A DNA stretch of 64,000 nucleotides from Microbacterium sp. 10M-3C3. Its GTDB lineage: Bacteria; Actinomycetota; Actinomycetes; Actinomycetales; Microbacteriaceae. Position numbers and translations under genes: made by a program. Of the stretch, positions 44,795-54,042 are shown piece after piece (the stretch's first letter is position 1; each line of letters opens with the position of its first letter). Under the pieces are notes generated by a model. That model was given only the letters and a program-made list of their open reading frames with translations. It was not told the DNA's origin and did no database searches. The stretch is taken from positions 1,984,001-2,048,000 of the forward strand of contig NZ_CP034245.1 of NCBI RefSeq assembly GCF_003931875.1, in the 5' to 3' direction.

Positions 44795-45479
44795 GGGAGT
44801 TGAGGTCGCGCCACGCGGTGAGGGCGGCGGCCATCTCGGCCTGCTTCTTGCTCGAACCCTCGCCGGTGGCGGCGAGACCGTCGCCCACCCGGACGGTGGC
44901 GGTGAAGCGCCGGTCGTGATCCGGTCCGCGGGCCTCGACGTCGTACGCGGGCGCGGGCAGGCCGCGTCGGGCGGCGAGCTCCTGAAGGCTCGTCTTCGGG
45001 TCCATCGCGGCGCCGTAGCGATCCGGGTCGGCGAGCAAGGGCTCCACCAGGCGGAGCACCAGAGCGGTGGCCGCATCCGGTCCGGCCGACAGGTACGTCG
45101 CGCCGATGACGGCCTCCATCGTGTCGGCGAGGATCGAGTCCTTGTCGCGGCCGCCGGTGAGGTCTTCGCCGCGGCCGAGGAGCAGATGCGCGCCGAGGCC
45201 GATCGTGCGCGCGACCTCCGCGAGGGCGACGGTGGAGACGACGCTCGCGCGGCGCTTGGCGAGCTCTCCCTCGTCGAGGTCGGGATGCCGCGTGAACAGG
45301 CGCACCGTCACGGCCTGCCCGAGCACCGCGTCACCGAGGAACTCGAGGCGCTCGTTGTGGGCGATGCCGCCGTTCTCGTACGCGTACGAGCGATGCGTCA
45401 GGGCAAGCGAAAGCAGCTCGGGGTCGATGTCGACCCCGAGCTGATCGGTCAGAGACGGTCCGATCCGAGTGTCCGTCAC
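44787..45479 (-). CDS. rnc: Ribonuclease III
   Basis: Double-strand-specific RNase that matures rRNA. The 230-residue protein shows the catalytic signature NERLEFLGDAVLG and the second acidic pair in DTMEAVIGATYL. The carboxy-terminal dsRNA-binding domain has DPKTSLQELAARRG and GEGSSKKQAEMAAALTAW. The GTG start is chosen because it follows the rpmF stop by 17 bases and keeps the usual length. Confidence 0.97.
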   Translation of the reverse strand: MTDTRIGPSLTDQLGVDIDPELLSLALTHRSYAYENGGIAHNERLEFLGDAVLGQAVTVRLFTRHPDLDEGELAKRRASVVSTVALAEVARTIGLGAHLLLGRGEDLTGGRDKDSILADTMEAVIGATYLSAGPDAATALVLRLVEPLLADPDRYGAAMDPKTSLQELAARRGLPAPAYDVEARGPDHDRRFTATVRVGDGLAATGEGSSKKQAEMAAALTAWRDLNSRA

Positions 45480-45496
45480 GGCTTCAGCCGCCGACG

Positions 45497-45706
45497 TCAG
45501 ACGTCGGCGACCTTGCGGCCCTTGTACTCGAGGAACAGCTCGGTGCCCTGCGAGTCGGTCACGACCTTCGCCTGGTGGGGACGGCTGTAGACGACCTTGC
45601 CGTTCTCGATCGTCTTGACGAGGGCGGGCGCCTCCGCCTTCCACTGCGCACGGCGCGAGCGGGTGTTCGAGCGGGAGACCTTCCGCTTCGGGGGGTTACC
45701 TGCCAT
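45497..45706 (-). CDS. rpmF: 50S ribosomal protein L32, cysteine-free form
   Basis: A 69-residue ribosomal protein recognised from GNPPKRKVSRSNTRSRRAQW at its start. The zinc-ribbon cysteines of the C-plus form are missing entirely, so this is the zinc-independent form. It follows yceD with a 13-base gap in the classical yceD-rpmF pair. Confidence 0.96.
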   Translation of the reverse strand: MAGNPPKRKVSRSNTRSRRAQWKAEAPALVKTIENGKVVYSRPHQAKVVTDSQGTELFLEYKGRKVADV

Positions 45707-45719
45707 GGCTGACTCTTCT

Positions 45720-46271
45720 CTATCTCTCGGCGTCGCGACGCGGTGCGTCGCCGTCGGGGTCTGGGGTGTACTGCCGCAGCGCGGCCCATCGGGGATCGAC
45801 GGGTTCCTGCCGCCGCTCCGCGGTGCTCTCGGTCAGCCGCTCGCCCGTTTCCGGGTCGAGCCCGGGGCAATCCGGCTGACACACCGGTTGGAACGGAAGC
45901 GACAGGACGATCGCGTCTCGGACGACGATCTCCAGGTCCACATGGTCGTCGCGAACCTCGAAGTCCTCCGCTTCCTCCCCAGGATACGCGAAAAGCTCCT
46001 GAAACTCGACTTCGACGGGCTCGGCGATGTCGGTCAGGCACCGTCCGCACACGCCCGCCATCTCGGTGTCGGCCGTGCCGGAGACGAGGATGCCCTCGTG
46101 GACGGACTCGAGGCGCACCTCGATGTCGATCGGCTCGCCCTGCGGGACGGAGACGAGGCCCTCGCCCCATTTCTCGGGCGCGGGGATCTCGAGCGAGAAC
46201 TCGCGCATCTCCCCCGGTCGCCGGACGATGTCGCGGACGGGCACGACGAACGGCCCCTTGCGTGTCTTCAC
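45720..46271 (-). CDS. YceD family (DUF177) protein
   Basis: A 183-residue protein of the YceD/DUF177 family, recognised from the CGRCLTDIAEPVEVEFQELF block and the second pair CQPDCPGLDP. These four Cys may bind a metal. YceD homologues are needed for 23S rRNA accumulation in plants and E. coli; here the role is inferred. The position before rpmF is conserved. Confidence 0.92.
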   Translation of the reverse strand: MKTRKGPFVVPVRDIVRRPGEMREFSLEIPAPEKWGEGLVSVPQGEPIDIEVRLESVHEGILVSGTADTEMAGVCGRCLTDIAEPVEVEFQELFAYPGEEAEDFEVRDDHVDLEIVVRDAIVLSLPFQPVCQPDCPGLDPETGERLTESTAERRQEPVDPRWAALRQYTPDPDGDAPRRDAER

Positions 46272-46311
46272 CCTCCGATTTTACCGGCGCCCGCGCGTCC
46301 GCGGGCCGACG

Positions 46312-46809
46312 TCAGCGGCGCGCGCCGCCGTCGAGGAAACGGGCCACCGCCGGCGGCACGAAGGGCGAGACGTCGCCGCCGAGCGCGGCGACCTGACGGA
46401 CGAGGCTGCTGGAGACGAGCGCGTGGGCCGGGTCGGGCAGGAGGAAGACCGTCTCGACGTGGGCGAGGTGCCGGTTCACGATCGCCATGGGCGTCTCGTA
46501 GGCCACGTCCACCTGGGAGCGGATGCCCTTCACGAGCACCCCGGCCCCCACCTCGGTGGCGTAGTCCACGAGGAGTCCGACGCTCCACGACGCCACGATG
46601 ACCTCGGCGTCGCCCATGTCGTCCTCGGCGACCGACTGCTCGAGCAGGCTCAGCCGCTGCGCGATCGGGAGCATCGCCTCCTTGCCCGGGTTGTGCACCA
46701 CGAGCACGTGGAGCTGGTCGTACAGCCGCGCGGCCCGGCGGATCACGTCGAGGTGGCCGAGGGTGGGGGGATCGAACGACCCCGGGACGACGGCGATCCG
46801 GCTGCTCAT
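46312..46809 (-). CDS. coaD: Phosphopantetheine adenylyltransferase
   Basis: Converts 4'-phosphopantetheine and ATP to dephospho-CoA. The nucleotidyltransferase motif [11 protein letters not shown], the PGSFDPPT start, the [12 protein letters not shown] substrate loop and [16 protein letters not shown] are all visible. The 165-residue length is normal. Confidence 0.97.
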   Translation of the reverse strand: MSSRIAVVPGSFDPPTLGHLDVIRRAARLYDQLHVLVVHNPGKEAMLPIAQRLSLLEQSVAEDDMGDAEVIVASWSVGLLVDYATEVGAGVLVKGIRSQVDVAYETPMAIVNRHLAHVETVFLLPDPAHALVSSSLVRQVAALGGDVSPFVPPAVARFLDGGARR

Positions 46810-46853
46810 GCGCTCACCCTATCGAGCGCTGCTGTGGTCACCACGACGGCGCG

Positions 46854-49019
46854 TCACGCCTTGACGAGCGCCGCCCATTCCTCCGCGCTGACGCGCCGCT
46901 CGATGGCGCCGGCGAGCCCCGGATGCTGCGACAGCGTCGGGTCGTCGGCGATGACGGCCTCCGCCTCGGCCCGCGCGATCGCGATGAGGTCGGCGTCCAT
47001 GACCACGCGCAGGAGCCGAAGCGACGAGCGCGCACCCGACTGCGCGGCGCCCAGGACGTCGCCCTCCCCGCGCAGCTCGAGATCCACCTCGGCGAGCTCG
47101 AAGCCGTCGAGCGTGCGCGCGACCGCCTCGACGCGCGAGCGCGACGACGTGCCGGGAGCCGCCTCCGTGACGAGCAGGCACAGCCCGGCGTGCTCGCCCC
47201 GGCCGACGCGGCCGCGCAGCTGGTGCAGCTGCGAGATCCCGAAGCGCTCGGCCTCCAGGATCACCATCGTCGAGGCGTTCGGGACGTCCACGCCGACCTC
47301 GATCACCGTGGTCGCCACGAGGACGTCGACGTCGCCGCGCGAGAACGCCTGCATGATGGCGTCCTTTTCGTCGGCGGGGAGCTTACCGTGGAGGACCGCG
47401 ACCCGCAGGTCGGCGTAGCGCGGATGCCGCGCGAGGAGCCCTGCGACCTGCACGACGCCCCACCGGGTGCGCGCACCCTCCGCCGCGGGCGGGGGCGGCT
47501 CGTCGTCGGTGTCGTCGACGTCGCCCGCGTCCGCGTCGATCGCCGCGCACACGACGAACGCCTGCCGCCCGCGCTCGACCTCCTCCGCGACGCGGTCCCA
47601 CACCCGCGCGAACCACGACGGCTTCTGGGCGATCGGCGCGACGAAGGTCTCGATGCCCGCGCGGCCCACCGGCATCGTGCGGATCGTCGACACGTCGAGG
47701 TCGCCGAAGACCGTCATCGCGACGGTGCGCGGGATGGGCGTGGCCGTGAGCACGAGCGTGTGCGGCGCCGTGCCCTTGGCCCGCAGCGCCTCGCGCTGGT
47801 CGACGCCGAACCGGTGCTGCTCGTCGACGACGACGAGCCCGAGGTCGGCGAACGTCGTCTTCGCGCTCAGGAGCGCGTGGGTGCCGACGACGATCCGGGC
47901 CTGTCCCGATGCGACGCGCAATGACGCCTTCCGGCGCTCGGCGGCGGTCATCTGGCCGGTGAGGAGCGTGGGCATGAGCTCGGGGGCCAGCTGCGGGCCC
48001 AGCATGCGCGTGATCGAGCGCAGATGCTGCGCGGCGAGCACTTCGGTCGGGGCGATCAGGGCGGCCTGTCCGCCGGACTCGGCGACCTGCAGCATCGCCC
48101 GCAGCGCGACGAGCGTCTTGCCGGAGCCGACCTCGCCCTGCACGAGGCGGTTCATGGGCCAGTCGCGCACGAGGTCGTCGGCGATGCGGGCGCCCACCTC
48201 GACCTGGTCGGGCGTGAGGGCGAACGGCAGCGCCGCGTCGAAGCGCTCGAGCAGGCCGCCGGGCGCCGCGGGACGCTGCGTCGCCGACATCGCGCGGACC
48301 GACTGCCGCTGCTGGAACAGCGCGGTCTGCAGGACGAGCGCCTCGTGCATGCGGAGCGTCGCGACGGCGCCGCCCACCTGGTCCTCGGTCTCGGGGCGGT
48401 GGATGCGCTCGAACGCGCTCCGCGCGTCGAGCAGGCCGTAGCGGCGTCGGAAGCCCTCGGGCAGCGGATCGTCGATCTCGGCGAGGGTGTCGAGCACCTG
48501 CGCGATCGTCTTCTGGATGAGTGTGCTGGCCAGCGTGCTCGTCGCCGGGTAGATCGGGATGGGCTTGTGCGCGTTGGCCTCGGCGGTCATGCGCGCCTCG
48601 GCGACGTCGTCGAAGAGCTGGTAGTCGGGGTTGGTGAGCTGCGTCTGGTGACGGTACTGACCGACCTTGCCGGAGAACAGGCCCCGGCGCCCGGGCGTCA
48701 GCTCGTTCTTGCGCCAGGCCTGGTTGAAGAACGTGAGGGTGAGCTGGCCGTCGCCGTCGCTGATCACGACCTCCAGCAGCGACCCGTTGCGGTTGCGCAT
48801 GCGGCGGTCTTCGGCCGACACGACCTCCGCCACGATCGTGACCGGCTCGCCGAGGGGCAGCGACGCGATGGGGGTGAGCTCGCCGCGTCGCGCGTAGCGG
48901 CGCGGGTAGTGCGCGAGGAGCTGGCCGACCGACGTGATGGCGAAGGCCCGCTCGAACAGGCCCGCCGTCTTCGCCCCGACGGCGTCCGCCAGACGCGTGG
49001 ACAGCGTGACGGCGGGCAT
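46854..49019 (-). CDS. recG: ATP-dependent DNA helicase RecG
   Basis: Branch-migration helicase of 721 residues that reverses stalled forks. The wedge (OB) domain begins with TIVAEVVSAEDRRMRNRNG. The helicase motifs are LVQGEVGSGKTLVALRAM (Walker A), VVDEQHRFGVDQRE (DExH type, DEQH), TATPIPRT and QLRGRVGRGEHAGLCLL. The ATG at 49019 gives the usual start; the much longer open frame upstream is a shadow. Confidence 0.97.
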   Translation of the reverse strand: MPAVTLSTRLADAVGAKTAGLFERAFAITSVGQLLAHYPRRYARRGELTPIASLPLGEPVTIVAEVVSAEDRRMRNRNGSLLEVVISDGDGQLTLTFFNQAWRKNELTPGRRGLFSGKVGQYRHQTQLTNPDYQLFDDVAEARMTAEANAHKPIPIYPATSTLASTLIQKTIAQVLDTLAEIDDPLPEGFRRRYGLLDARSAFERIHRPETEDQVGGAVATLRMHEALVLQTALFQQRQSVRAMSATQRPAAPGGLLERFDAALPFALTPDQVEVGARIADDLVRDWPMNRLVQGEVGSGKTLVALRAMLQVAESGGQAALIAPTEVLAAQHLRSITRMLGPQLAPELMPTLLTGQMTAAERRKASLRVASGQARIVVGTHALLSAKTTFADLGLVVVDEQHRFGVDQREALRAKGTAPHTLVLTATPIPRTVAMTVFGDLDVSTIRTMPVGRAGIETFVAPIAQKPSWFARVWDRVAEEVERGRQAFVVCAAIDADAGDVDDTDDEPPPPAAEGARTRWGVVQVAGLLARHPRYADLRVAVLHGKLPADEKDAIMQAFSRGDVDVLVATTVIEVGVDVPNASTMVILEAERFGISQLHQLRGRVGRGEHAGLCLLVTEAAPGTSSRSRVEAVARTLDGFELAEVDLELRGEGDVLGAAQSGARSSLRLLRVVMDADLIAIARAEAEAVIADDPTLSQHPGLAGAIERRVSAEEWAALVKA

Positions 49020-49070
49020 GCCGTCGAGTCTAGGGCGGGGTGCGGACGCACCGGTTTGTAGGCTGGGCGG

Positions 49071-49649
49071 GTGACCCGCATCATCGCCGGCGGAGCCGGC
49101 GGCACCGTGATCGAGGTGCCCGCCAGCGGCACGCGACCCACGAGCGACCGGGTGCGCGAATCCCTGTTCGGCGCGCTGGACGCCGCCGAGGTGCTGGCCG
49201 GCGCCCGCGTGCTCGACCTGTACGCGGGGTCGGGCGCCCTGGGTCTCGAGGCGCTCAGCCGCGGCGCCGCATCCGCCGACCTCGTCGAGCACGCGGCGCG
49301 CGCGGCGCACATCGCGCAGCGCAACATCGAACGCGTGCGCCGCGCGGGTGTCGACGGCGTCGCGCGCGTGCACCGGGCGACGGTCGCGGCGTTCCTCGCC
49401 GCGGCGTCTGGGACGTGGGACCTCGCCTTCCTCGACCCGCCGTACGACCTGCCCGACCGCGACCTCACCGCCGCGCTCGTCGCCCTCGCGCCGCACCTCG
49501 GTGCCGATGCGACGGTCGTCGTCGAGCGCGCGCGCCGCTCCCCCGCCCCGGCATGGGAGGAAGCCGGCCTCGAGGCGTGGCGCGACCGCTCGTACGGCGA
49601 CACGACGCTGTGGTGGGGTCAGCCGCGCGTCGCGTCCCAGTCGCGATAG
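49071..49649 (+). CDS. rsmD: 16S rRNA (guanine966-N2)-methyltransferase
   Basis: Methylates G966 in 16S rRNA. The 192-residue protein shows the start TRIIAGGAGGTVIEVP, SAM-binding LDLYAGSGALGLEALSRG and the catalytic FLDPPYDLPD. The GTG start is used. The last 31 bases overlap the end of thiL on the opposite strand. Confidence 0.95.
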   Translation: MTRIIAGGAGGTVIEVPASGTRPTSDRVRESLFGALDAAEVLAGARVLDLYAGSGALGLEALSRGAASADLVEHAARAAHIAQRNIERVRRAGVDGVARVHRATVAAFLAAASGTWDLAFLDPPYDLPDRDLTAALVALAPHLGADATVVVERARRSPAPAWEEAGLEAWRDRSYGDTTLWWGQPRVASQSR

Positions 49650-50623
49650 GGATCCCAGCCGCCCCGACCGGTGTGGGGCGCGCCGTCGACGAGGAGCGCG
49701 TGCGGCCCGCGTTCGCGGACCACCCCGATCACCCGGCCCGGGCCCGCGTAGCCGGGCGGCGCGGTGAGCAGGAGGGCGTGGTCCTCGCCGCCGGCCAGCG
49801 CCCGCTCCGGCTCGTCGCCCAGCGCGGACCGCGACAGCTCGATCGTGACGCCGGAGGCGTCGGCCATGCGCCGCGCGTCGAGCGCGAGGCCGTCGGAGAC
49901 GTCCATCATCGCGTGCGCGCCGGCCCGGGCCGCGGCCACTCCGGCGGCGACGGGCGGATGCGGCGCCAGCTGGCGCGCGAGGGCGTGCGCGTCGTCGTCG
50001 GACAGGGCGGCGAGCTCGGCGTCGGTCGCAGCGCGCGGCGAGCCGTCGGCGTCCGTGAAGCGCGTGAACAGCAGCTCCAGCCCGCGCGCGGCCACTCCCA
50101 GCTCACCGATGACGCGCACCTCGTCACCGGCGCGCGCGCCGGAGCGGAGGACGGGGGCGGCGCCGTCGAGCGATCCGAGCGCCGTGACGGCGACCGTCAG
50201 CGTGTCCGACGCGGTGAGGTCGCCGCCTTCGACCGCGCACCCGGGAGCGAGCTCGGCGCACGCGGCGGCGAGACCCTCGCCGAACCGCGTCACGAACGCG
50301 ACGTCGGTGTCGTCGGGGAGCGCCACGGCGACCAGGAGCGCCGTCGGGCGCGCGCCCATCGCGGCGACGTCGGCGAGGTTCACCGCCGCGGACTTCCAGC
50401 CGAGCTCGAAGGGCCCGGTCCACGCCAGCCGGAAGTCGGGACCGTGCACGAGCGTGTCGGTCGTGGCCACGACGCGGCCGTCGGGCGCTGCGATGACGGC
50501 GGCGTCGTCGCCGGGCCCGACGAGCGCACGGGAGGGAGGCAGCGCCGCGAGGATGCGCCGCAGCACGTCGCCCTCGCCGAGCGCTCCCACAGTGCCGGGC
50601 AGGGTCTCGTCCACGGCGACCAC
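49619..50623 (-). CDS. thiL: Thiamine-monophosphate kinase
   Basis: Phosphorylates thiamine monophosphate to thiamine diphosphate. The 334-residue protein has ATP/metal segments VGPGDDAAVI, TTDTLVHGPDFR and WKSAAVNLADVAAMGA, plus MMDVSDGLALDARRMA and GGEDHALLLTAP. The convergent rsmD shares 31 bases of its 3' end. No TPP riboswitch was recognised upstream. Confidence 0.96.
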   Translation of the reverse strand: MVAVDETLPGTVGALGEGDVLRRILAALPPSRALVGPGDDAAVIAAPDGRVVATTDTLVHGPDFRLAWTGPFELGWKSAAVNLADVAAMGARPTALLVAVALPDDTDVAFVTRFGEGLAAACAELAPGCAVEGGDLTASDTLTVAVTALGSLDGAAPVLRSGARAGDEVRVIGELGVAARGLELLFTRFTDADGSPRAATDAELAALSDDDAHALARQLAPHPPVAAGVAAARAGAHAMMDVSDGLALDARRMADASGVTIELSRSALGDEPERALAGGEDHALLLTAPPGYAGPGRVIGVVRERGPHALLVDGAPHTGRGGWDPYRDWDATRG

Positions 50624-50674
50624 GCTACCGGCCGCGGGTCCGCAGGCCCCGCGGCGCGGGGTTAGCCTGGAGGG

Positions 50675-51148
50675 GTGACCCGCCAGCGCCGACTGCTCGC
50701 CGCCGTCGCCGTCGCGGCCCTCTCCCTCGGCCTCGCCGCCTGCGCCGGCACCGTCTCGCTCCAGCCCGCTCCGGAGGCGAACGACCCCGCGTGCGCCGAC
50801 GTCATGGTCCGCCTGCCGCAGACCGTCGCGGGCGAGGAGCGCCGATGGACGGACGCGCAGTCCACGGCGGCGTGGGGGTCGCCGACGGCGGTCATCATGA
50901 CGTGCGGCGTCGAGGAGCCCGGTCCCACGACGCAGCCGTGCACCGACGTGCAGGGCGTGTTCTGGATCGTCGACGAGTCGGACGCCCCGAAGTACCGCTT
51001 CACGACGTTCGGACGCTCGCCCGCCGTCGAGGTGTACCTCGACTTCGACGTCGTCGGCAGCGCCGACACGCTGCGCGCCCTCTCCCCCGTGCTCGCGGCC
51101 CAGCTGGAGCAGACCGGCGCGACGTGCACGGAGCGTCCCGGATCGTGA
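50675..51148 (+). CDS. DUF3515 lipoprotein
   Basis: A 157-residue predicted lipoprotein of the actinobacterial DUF3515 family. The signal ends in a lipobox-like LAAC near residue 22. The mature part has CADVMVRLPQTVAGEERRW, and other Cys residues lie in MTCGV, QPCTD and ATCTE. Function unknown; conserved next to ddl and thiL. A GTG start with AGG/GGGG upstream is used. Confidence 0.85.
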   Translation: MTRQRRLLAAVAVAALSLGLAACAGTVSLQPAPEANDPACADVMVRLPQTVAGEERRWTDAQSTAAWGSPTAVIMTCGVEEPGPTTQPCTDVQGVFWIVDESDAPKYRFTTFGRSPAVEVYLDFDVVGSADTLRALSPVLAAQLEQTGATCTERPGS

Positions 51149-51160
51149 CGCGCGCGGGCC

Positions 51161-52252
51161 TCAGCGGGGGCCGCGCGCGAGCGCGTCGTCGATCAGCTCG
51201 GTGAGCAGTTCCGCGTAGGTCATGCCGCTCGCGATCCAGCAGCGCGGGAACATCGAGATCGGCGTGAAGCCGGGCATCGTGTTGACCTCGTTCACGAAGA
51301 ACTCCGCACCCGTGTAGAAGAAGTCCACGCGCGCGAGGCCCTCGCCGCCCAGCGCCTCGAAGGCGCGGGCGGCGATCCGCTGCATCTCGGCGAGCTCGCC
51401 GTCGCGCAGGTCCGCCGGGCACACGAGGTCGACGCCCGGCGCGTCGAGGTACTTCGCCTCGAAGTCGTAGAACTCACGGCCCGTCACGACGATCTCCCCC
51501 GCGACGCTCACGCGCGGCGGCGCGCCGTCGCGGCCGGGGAGCACGCCGCATTCGATCTCGCGACCGACGACGGCCTGCTCGACGAGCGCGAGGGAGTCTT
51601 CCGCGAACGCGGTCTCCAGCGCCGCATCCAGCTCGTCGGCCGTCGACACCTTCGACACGCCGACGCTCGACCCGGCGCGGTTGGGCTTGACGAACACGGG
51701 CAGCCCGAGACCGGCGATGCGACGCTCCCACAGCGAGCGGTCGCGCTGCCAGTCCGCGCGGGTGACGGCGACCCACGGCACGACGGGCACACCCGCCGAG
51801 CGCAGGACGTTCTTCGCGACATTCTTGTCCATGCCCACGGCCGACATCAGCACGCCGCCGCCCGCGTAGGGCAGCCCGACGAGCTCGAGCAGGCCCTGGA
51901 CCGTGCCGTCCTCGCCGTAGCGGCCGTGGAGGATCGGGAAGACGGCGTCGATCTCGCCGAGCGAGCGCTCCCCCGCCGCATGCGCGACACGCAGTTCGCG
52001 CGTGCGCGCGGATTCCGGCCACCGGATGCGCGTGCCGTTGTCGACGACCTCGGGGAGTCGGGCGGCGTCCAGCGCGAACTTGTCGGGGTCGTCGTCCTCG
52101 AGGACGAAGGCCCCGTCGCGCGTGATGCCGACCGGGATCACGCGGAAGCGCTCACGATCGATCGCCCGGAGCACGCCGCCCGCCGTCGCGGAGCTGATCG
52201 AGTGCTCGCTGGAGCGACCGCCAAAGAGCACCACGACCGCCGGCTTGTCCAT
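51161..52252 (-). CDS. ddl: D-alanine--D-alanine ligase
   Basis: Makes the D-Ala-D-Ala dipeptide for peptidoglycan. The 363-residue ATP-grasp enzyme shows VVLFGGRSSEHSISSATA, VFPILHGRYGEDGTVQG, FVKPNRAGSSVGVSKV and ARVDFFYTGAEFFVNEVNTMPGF. The ATG gives the expected amino end. The start lies 101 bases inside the gpsA frame, an unusually long same-strand overlap. Confidence 0.97.
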   Translation of the reverse strand: MDKPAVVVLFGGRSSEHSISSATAGGVLRAIDRERFRVIPVGITRDGAFVLEDDDPDKFALDAARLPEVVDNGTRIRWPESARTRELRVAHAAGERSLGEIDAVFPILHGRYGEDGTVQGLLELVGLPYAGGGVLMSAVGMDKNVAKNVLRSAGVPVVPWVAVTRADWQRDRSLWERRIAGLGLPVFVKPNRAGSSVGVSKVSTADELDAALETAFAEDSLALVEQAVVGREIECGVLPGRDGAPPRVSVAGEIVVTGREFYDFEAKYLDAPGVDLVCPADLRDGELAEMQRIAARAFEALGGEGLARVDFFYTGAEFFVNEVNTMPGFTPISMFPRCWIASGMTYAELLTELIDDALARGPR

Positions 52253-53285
52253 TCTGCGTCCTCTCGCCCGTGGGCTTGTCGTCGTCCGTCGTGAGGTGGG
52301 GCGCGATGTCGCGCGGGGCCATCGTGCCGTCGAGCACCATCTTCACCTGCTCGACGATCGGCATCCGCACGCCGACCTTCTCCGCGAGCTGCAGGATCGG
52401 CGCGACGGATGCCAGCCCCTCGGCCGTCTGATCCATCTGCTTGACCACGTCCGGCAGGCTGAGCCCCTGGCCAAGCAGGCGGCCGGCGGTGTTGTTGCGG
52501 CTGAGCGGCGACTGGCACGTCGCGATGAGGTCGCCGAGGCCCGCGAGGCCCTGCAGGGTCTCGGGGTGCGCGCCCTGCGCGACGGCGAAGTCGGTCATCT
52601 CGACGAGCCCGCGCGTGATGATCGAGGCCTTCGTGTTCTCGCCGTAGCCGACGCCGTCGACGATGCCGATCGCGACGGCGATGAGGTTCTTCAGCACCCC
52701 GCCGAACTCGGTTCCGATGACGTCGGTGTTCACGAACGTGCGGAAGTAGCGGTTGCGTGCGCGCAGGGCGACCGCCTCGGCGGTCTCCTGGTCGATCGAG
52801 GAGATGACCGCGGCGGTCGGCTCCTCGCGGGCGATCTCCAGCGCGAGGTTCGGTCCGGAGGCCACGGCGATGCGCTCGGGATCGACGGCGAGCCCCTGCT
52901 CGATCACCTCGCTCATGCGCAGTCCCGTGCTCTTCTCGACGCCCTTCATGAGGGAGACGATCGGCGCGTCGGTGCGCGCGACGAGCGGACGGATCGCGGC
53001 GAGGTTCTCGCGCAGCGACTGACTCGGCACCGACAGGTACACCTGCTCGGCGCCGTCGAGCGCTTCCGCCAGGTGCGAGGTCGCCGTCATGTGCCGCGGC
53101 AGGTTGATGCCGGGCAGGTAGCGCGTGTTGCGGTGCGCGGTGCGGATCTCCTCGGCGAGCTCGGGGCGCCGGGCCCACATCGTCACGGCGGCGCCGCCGT
53201 CGGCGAGCACCTTGCCGAACGTCGTCCCCCAGTTGCCCGCGCCGATGACGGCGACCCGCGGCAGGGGCGCCTCCCTACGAGTCAA
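52152..53285 (-). CDS. gpsA: Glycerol-3-phosphate dehydrogenase (NAD(P)+)
   Basis: Makes sn-glycerol 3-phosphate for phospholipid synthesis. In this 377-residue enzyme VAVIGAGNWGTTFGKVLADGG is the dinucleotide-binding motif. The catalytic Lys lies in GGVLKNLIAVAIGIVDG and the substrate loop is in TCQSPLSRNNTAGRLLGQG. The last 35 residues are low complexity (GQAGGRGALWRSLQRAL) and are encoded inside the beginning of ddl, so the original stop may have been lost. The start overlaps plsC by 11 bases. Confidence 0.95.
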   Translation of the reverse strand: MTRREAPLPRVAVIGAGNWGTTFGKVLADGGAAVTMWARRPELAEEIRTAHRNTRYLPGINLPRHMTATSHLAEALDGAEQVYLSVPSQSLRENLAAIRPLVARTDAPIVSLMKGVEKSTGLRMSEVIEQGLAVDPERIAVASGPNLALEIAREEPTAAVISSIDQETAEAVALRARNRYFRTFVNTDVIGTEFGGVLKNLIAVAIGIVDGVGYGENTKASIITRGLVEMTDFAVAQGAHPETLQGLAGLGDLIATCQSPLSRNNTAGRLLGQGLSLPDVVKQMDQTAEGLASVAPILQLAEKVGVRMPIVEQVKMVLDGTMAPRDIAPHLTTDDDKPTGERTQNGQAGGRGALWRSLQRALDQLRDGGRRAPGDRS

Positions 53286-54042
53286 GGCGGCCCGTCTCGG
53301 TCTGCCCGTGCGCGGACGGGTTCCAGCGCTCCGTGGGGGCCGACAGGCCGCGGAGGTCGGCCACGAGGTCGGTCACCCGATCCATGACGACCTCGGTCGC
53401 GCGCGCGAGCACGGCCGGCTGCTGCTGGCCGCGGAACTCCGACAGGTCGACCGGAGCGCCGAACACCATGCGCACGCGCTTGCGCGGCGGCCACACCCGC
53501 AGCTTGCCGTAGCGCGGCAGGATCTCCTGCACGCCCCAGTGGGCGACGGGGATGACCGGGAGGTCGCCCGCGAGCGCCAGACGCACGGCGCCGGTCTTCC
53601 CCCGCATGGGCCACAGGTCGGGATCGCGCGTGAGCGAACCCTCGGGATAGACGATGACCCCGCGGCCGTGCTCGACGAGCGCCTCGGCGGTGCGGATCGT
53701 CTCGCGCGCGGCAGCACTCGTGGCCGCACGCGACACCGGCACCATGCCCGTGGCACGCAGGGCCCAGCCGAGCACCGGCACCCGGAAGAGACTCTCCTTC
53801 GCCATGAAGCGCGGTGCGCGGCCCAGGCGCCACACCGCTACGGCGACGACGAGCGGGTCGAACTCGGAGTTGTGGTTCGGGGCCAGGACGTACGGCCCCT
53901 CCTCGGGCAGGTTGTCGCCGCCGGAGATCTCGAGCTTGGCGAACCATCCCGTCAGCGGCACGACGATCGCGCCGAGCAGCCAGAACACGCTCGGGCGGGA
54001 CTTCTCACGCGATGCGCGTCGCCGCGGGCTCATCGTCGTCAT
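53275..54042 (-). CDS. 1-acylglycerol-3-phosphate acyltransferase (PlsC-like)
   Basis: Membrane-associated acyltransferase of 255 residues, probably acylating lysophosphatidate. Motif I is NHNSEFDP (the HX4D box) and the PEG motif is VIVYPEGSLTRDPDLWP. A hydrophobic helix near the start is VFWLLGAIVVPLTGWF. It is coupled to murA by ATGA and overlaps gpsA by 11 bases, so cell-wall and lipid genes form one operon. Confidence 0.92.
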   Translation of the reverse strand: MTTMSPRRRASREKSRPSVFWLLGAIVVPLTGWFAKLEISGGDNLPEEGPYVLAPNHNSEFDPLVVAVAVWRLGRAPRFMAKESLFRVPVLGWALRATGMVPVSRAATSAAARETIRTAEALVEHGRGVIVYPEGSLTRDPDLWPMRGKTGAVRLALAGDLPVIPVAHWGVQEILPRYGKLRVWPPRKRVRMVFGAPVDLSEFRGQQQPAVLARATEVVMDRVTDLVADLRGLSAPTERWNPSAHGQTETGRLDS

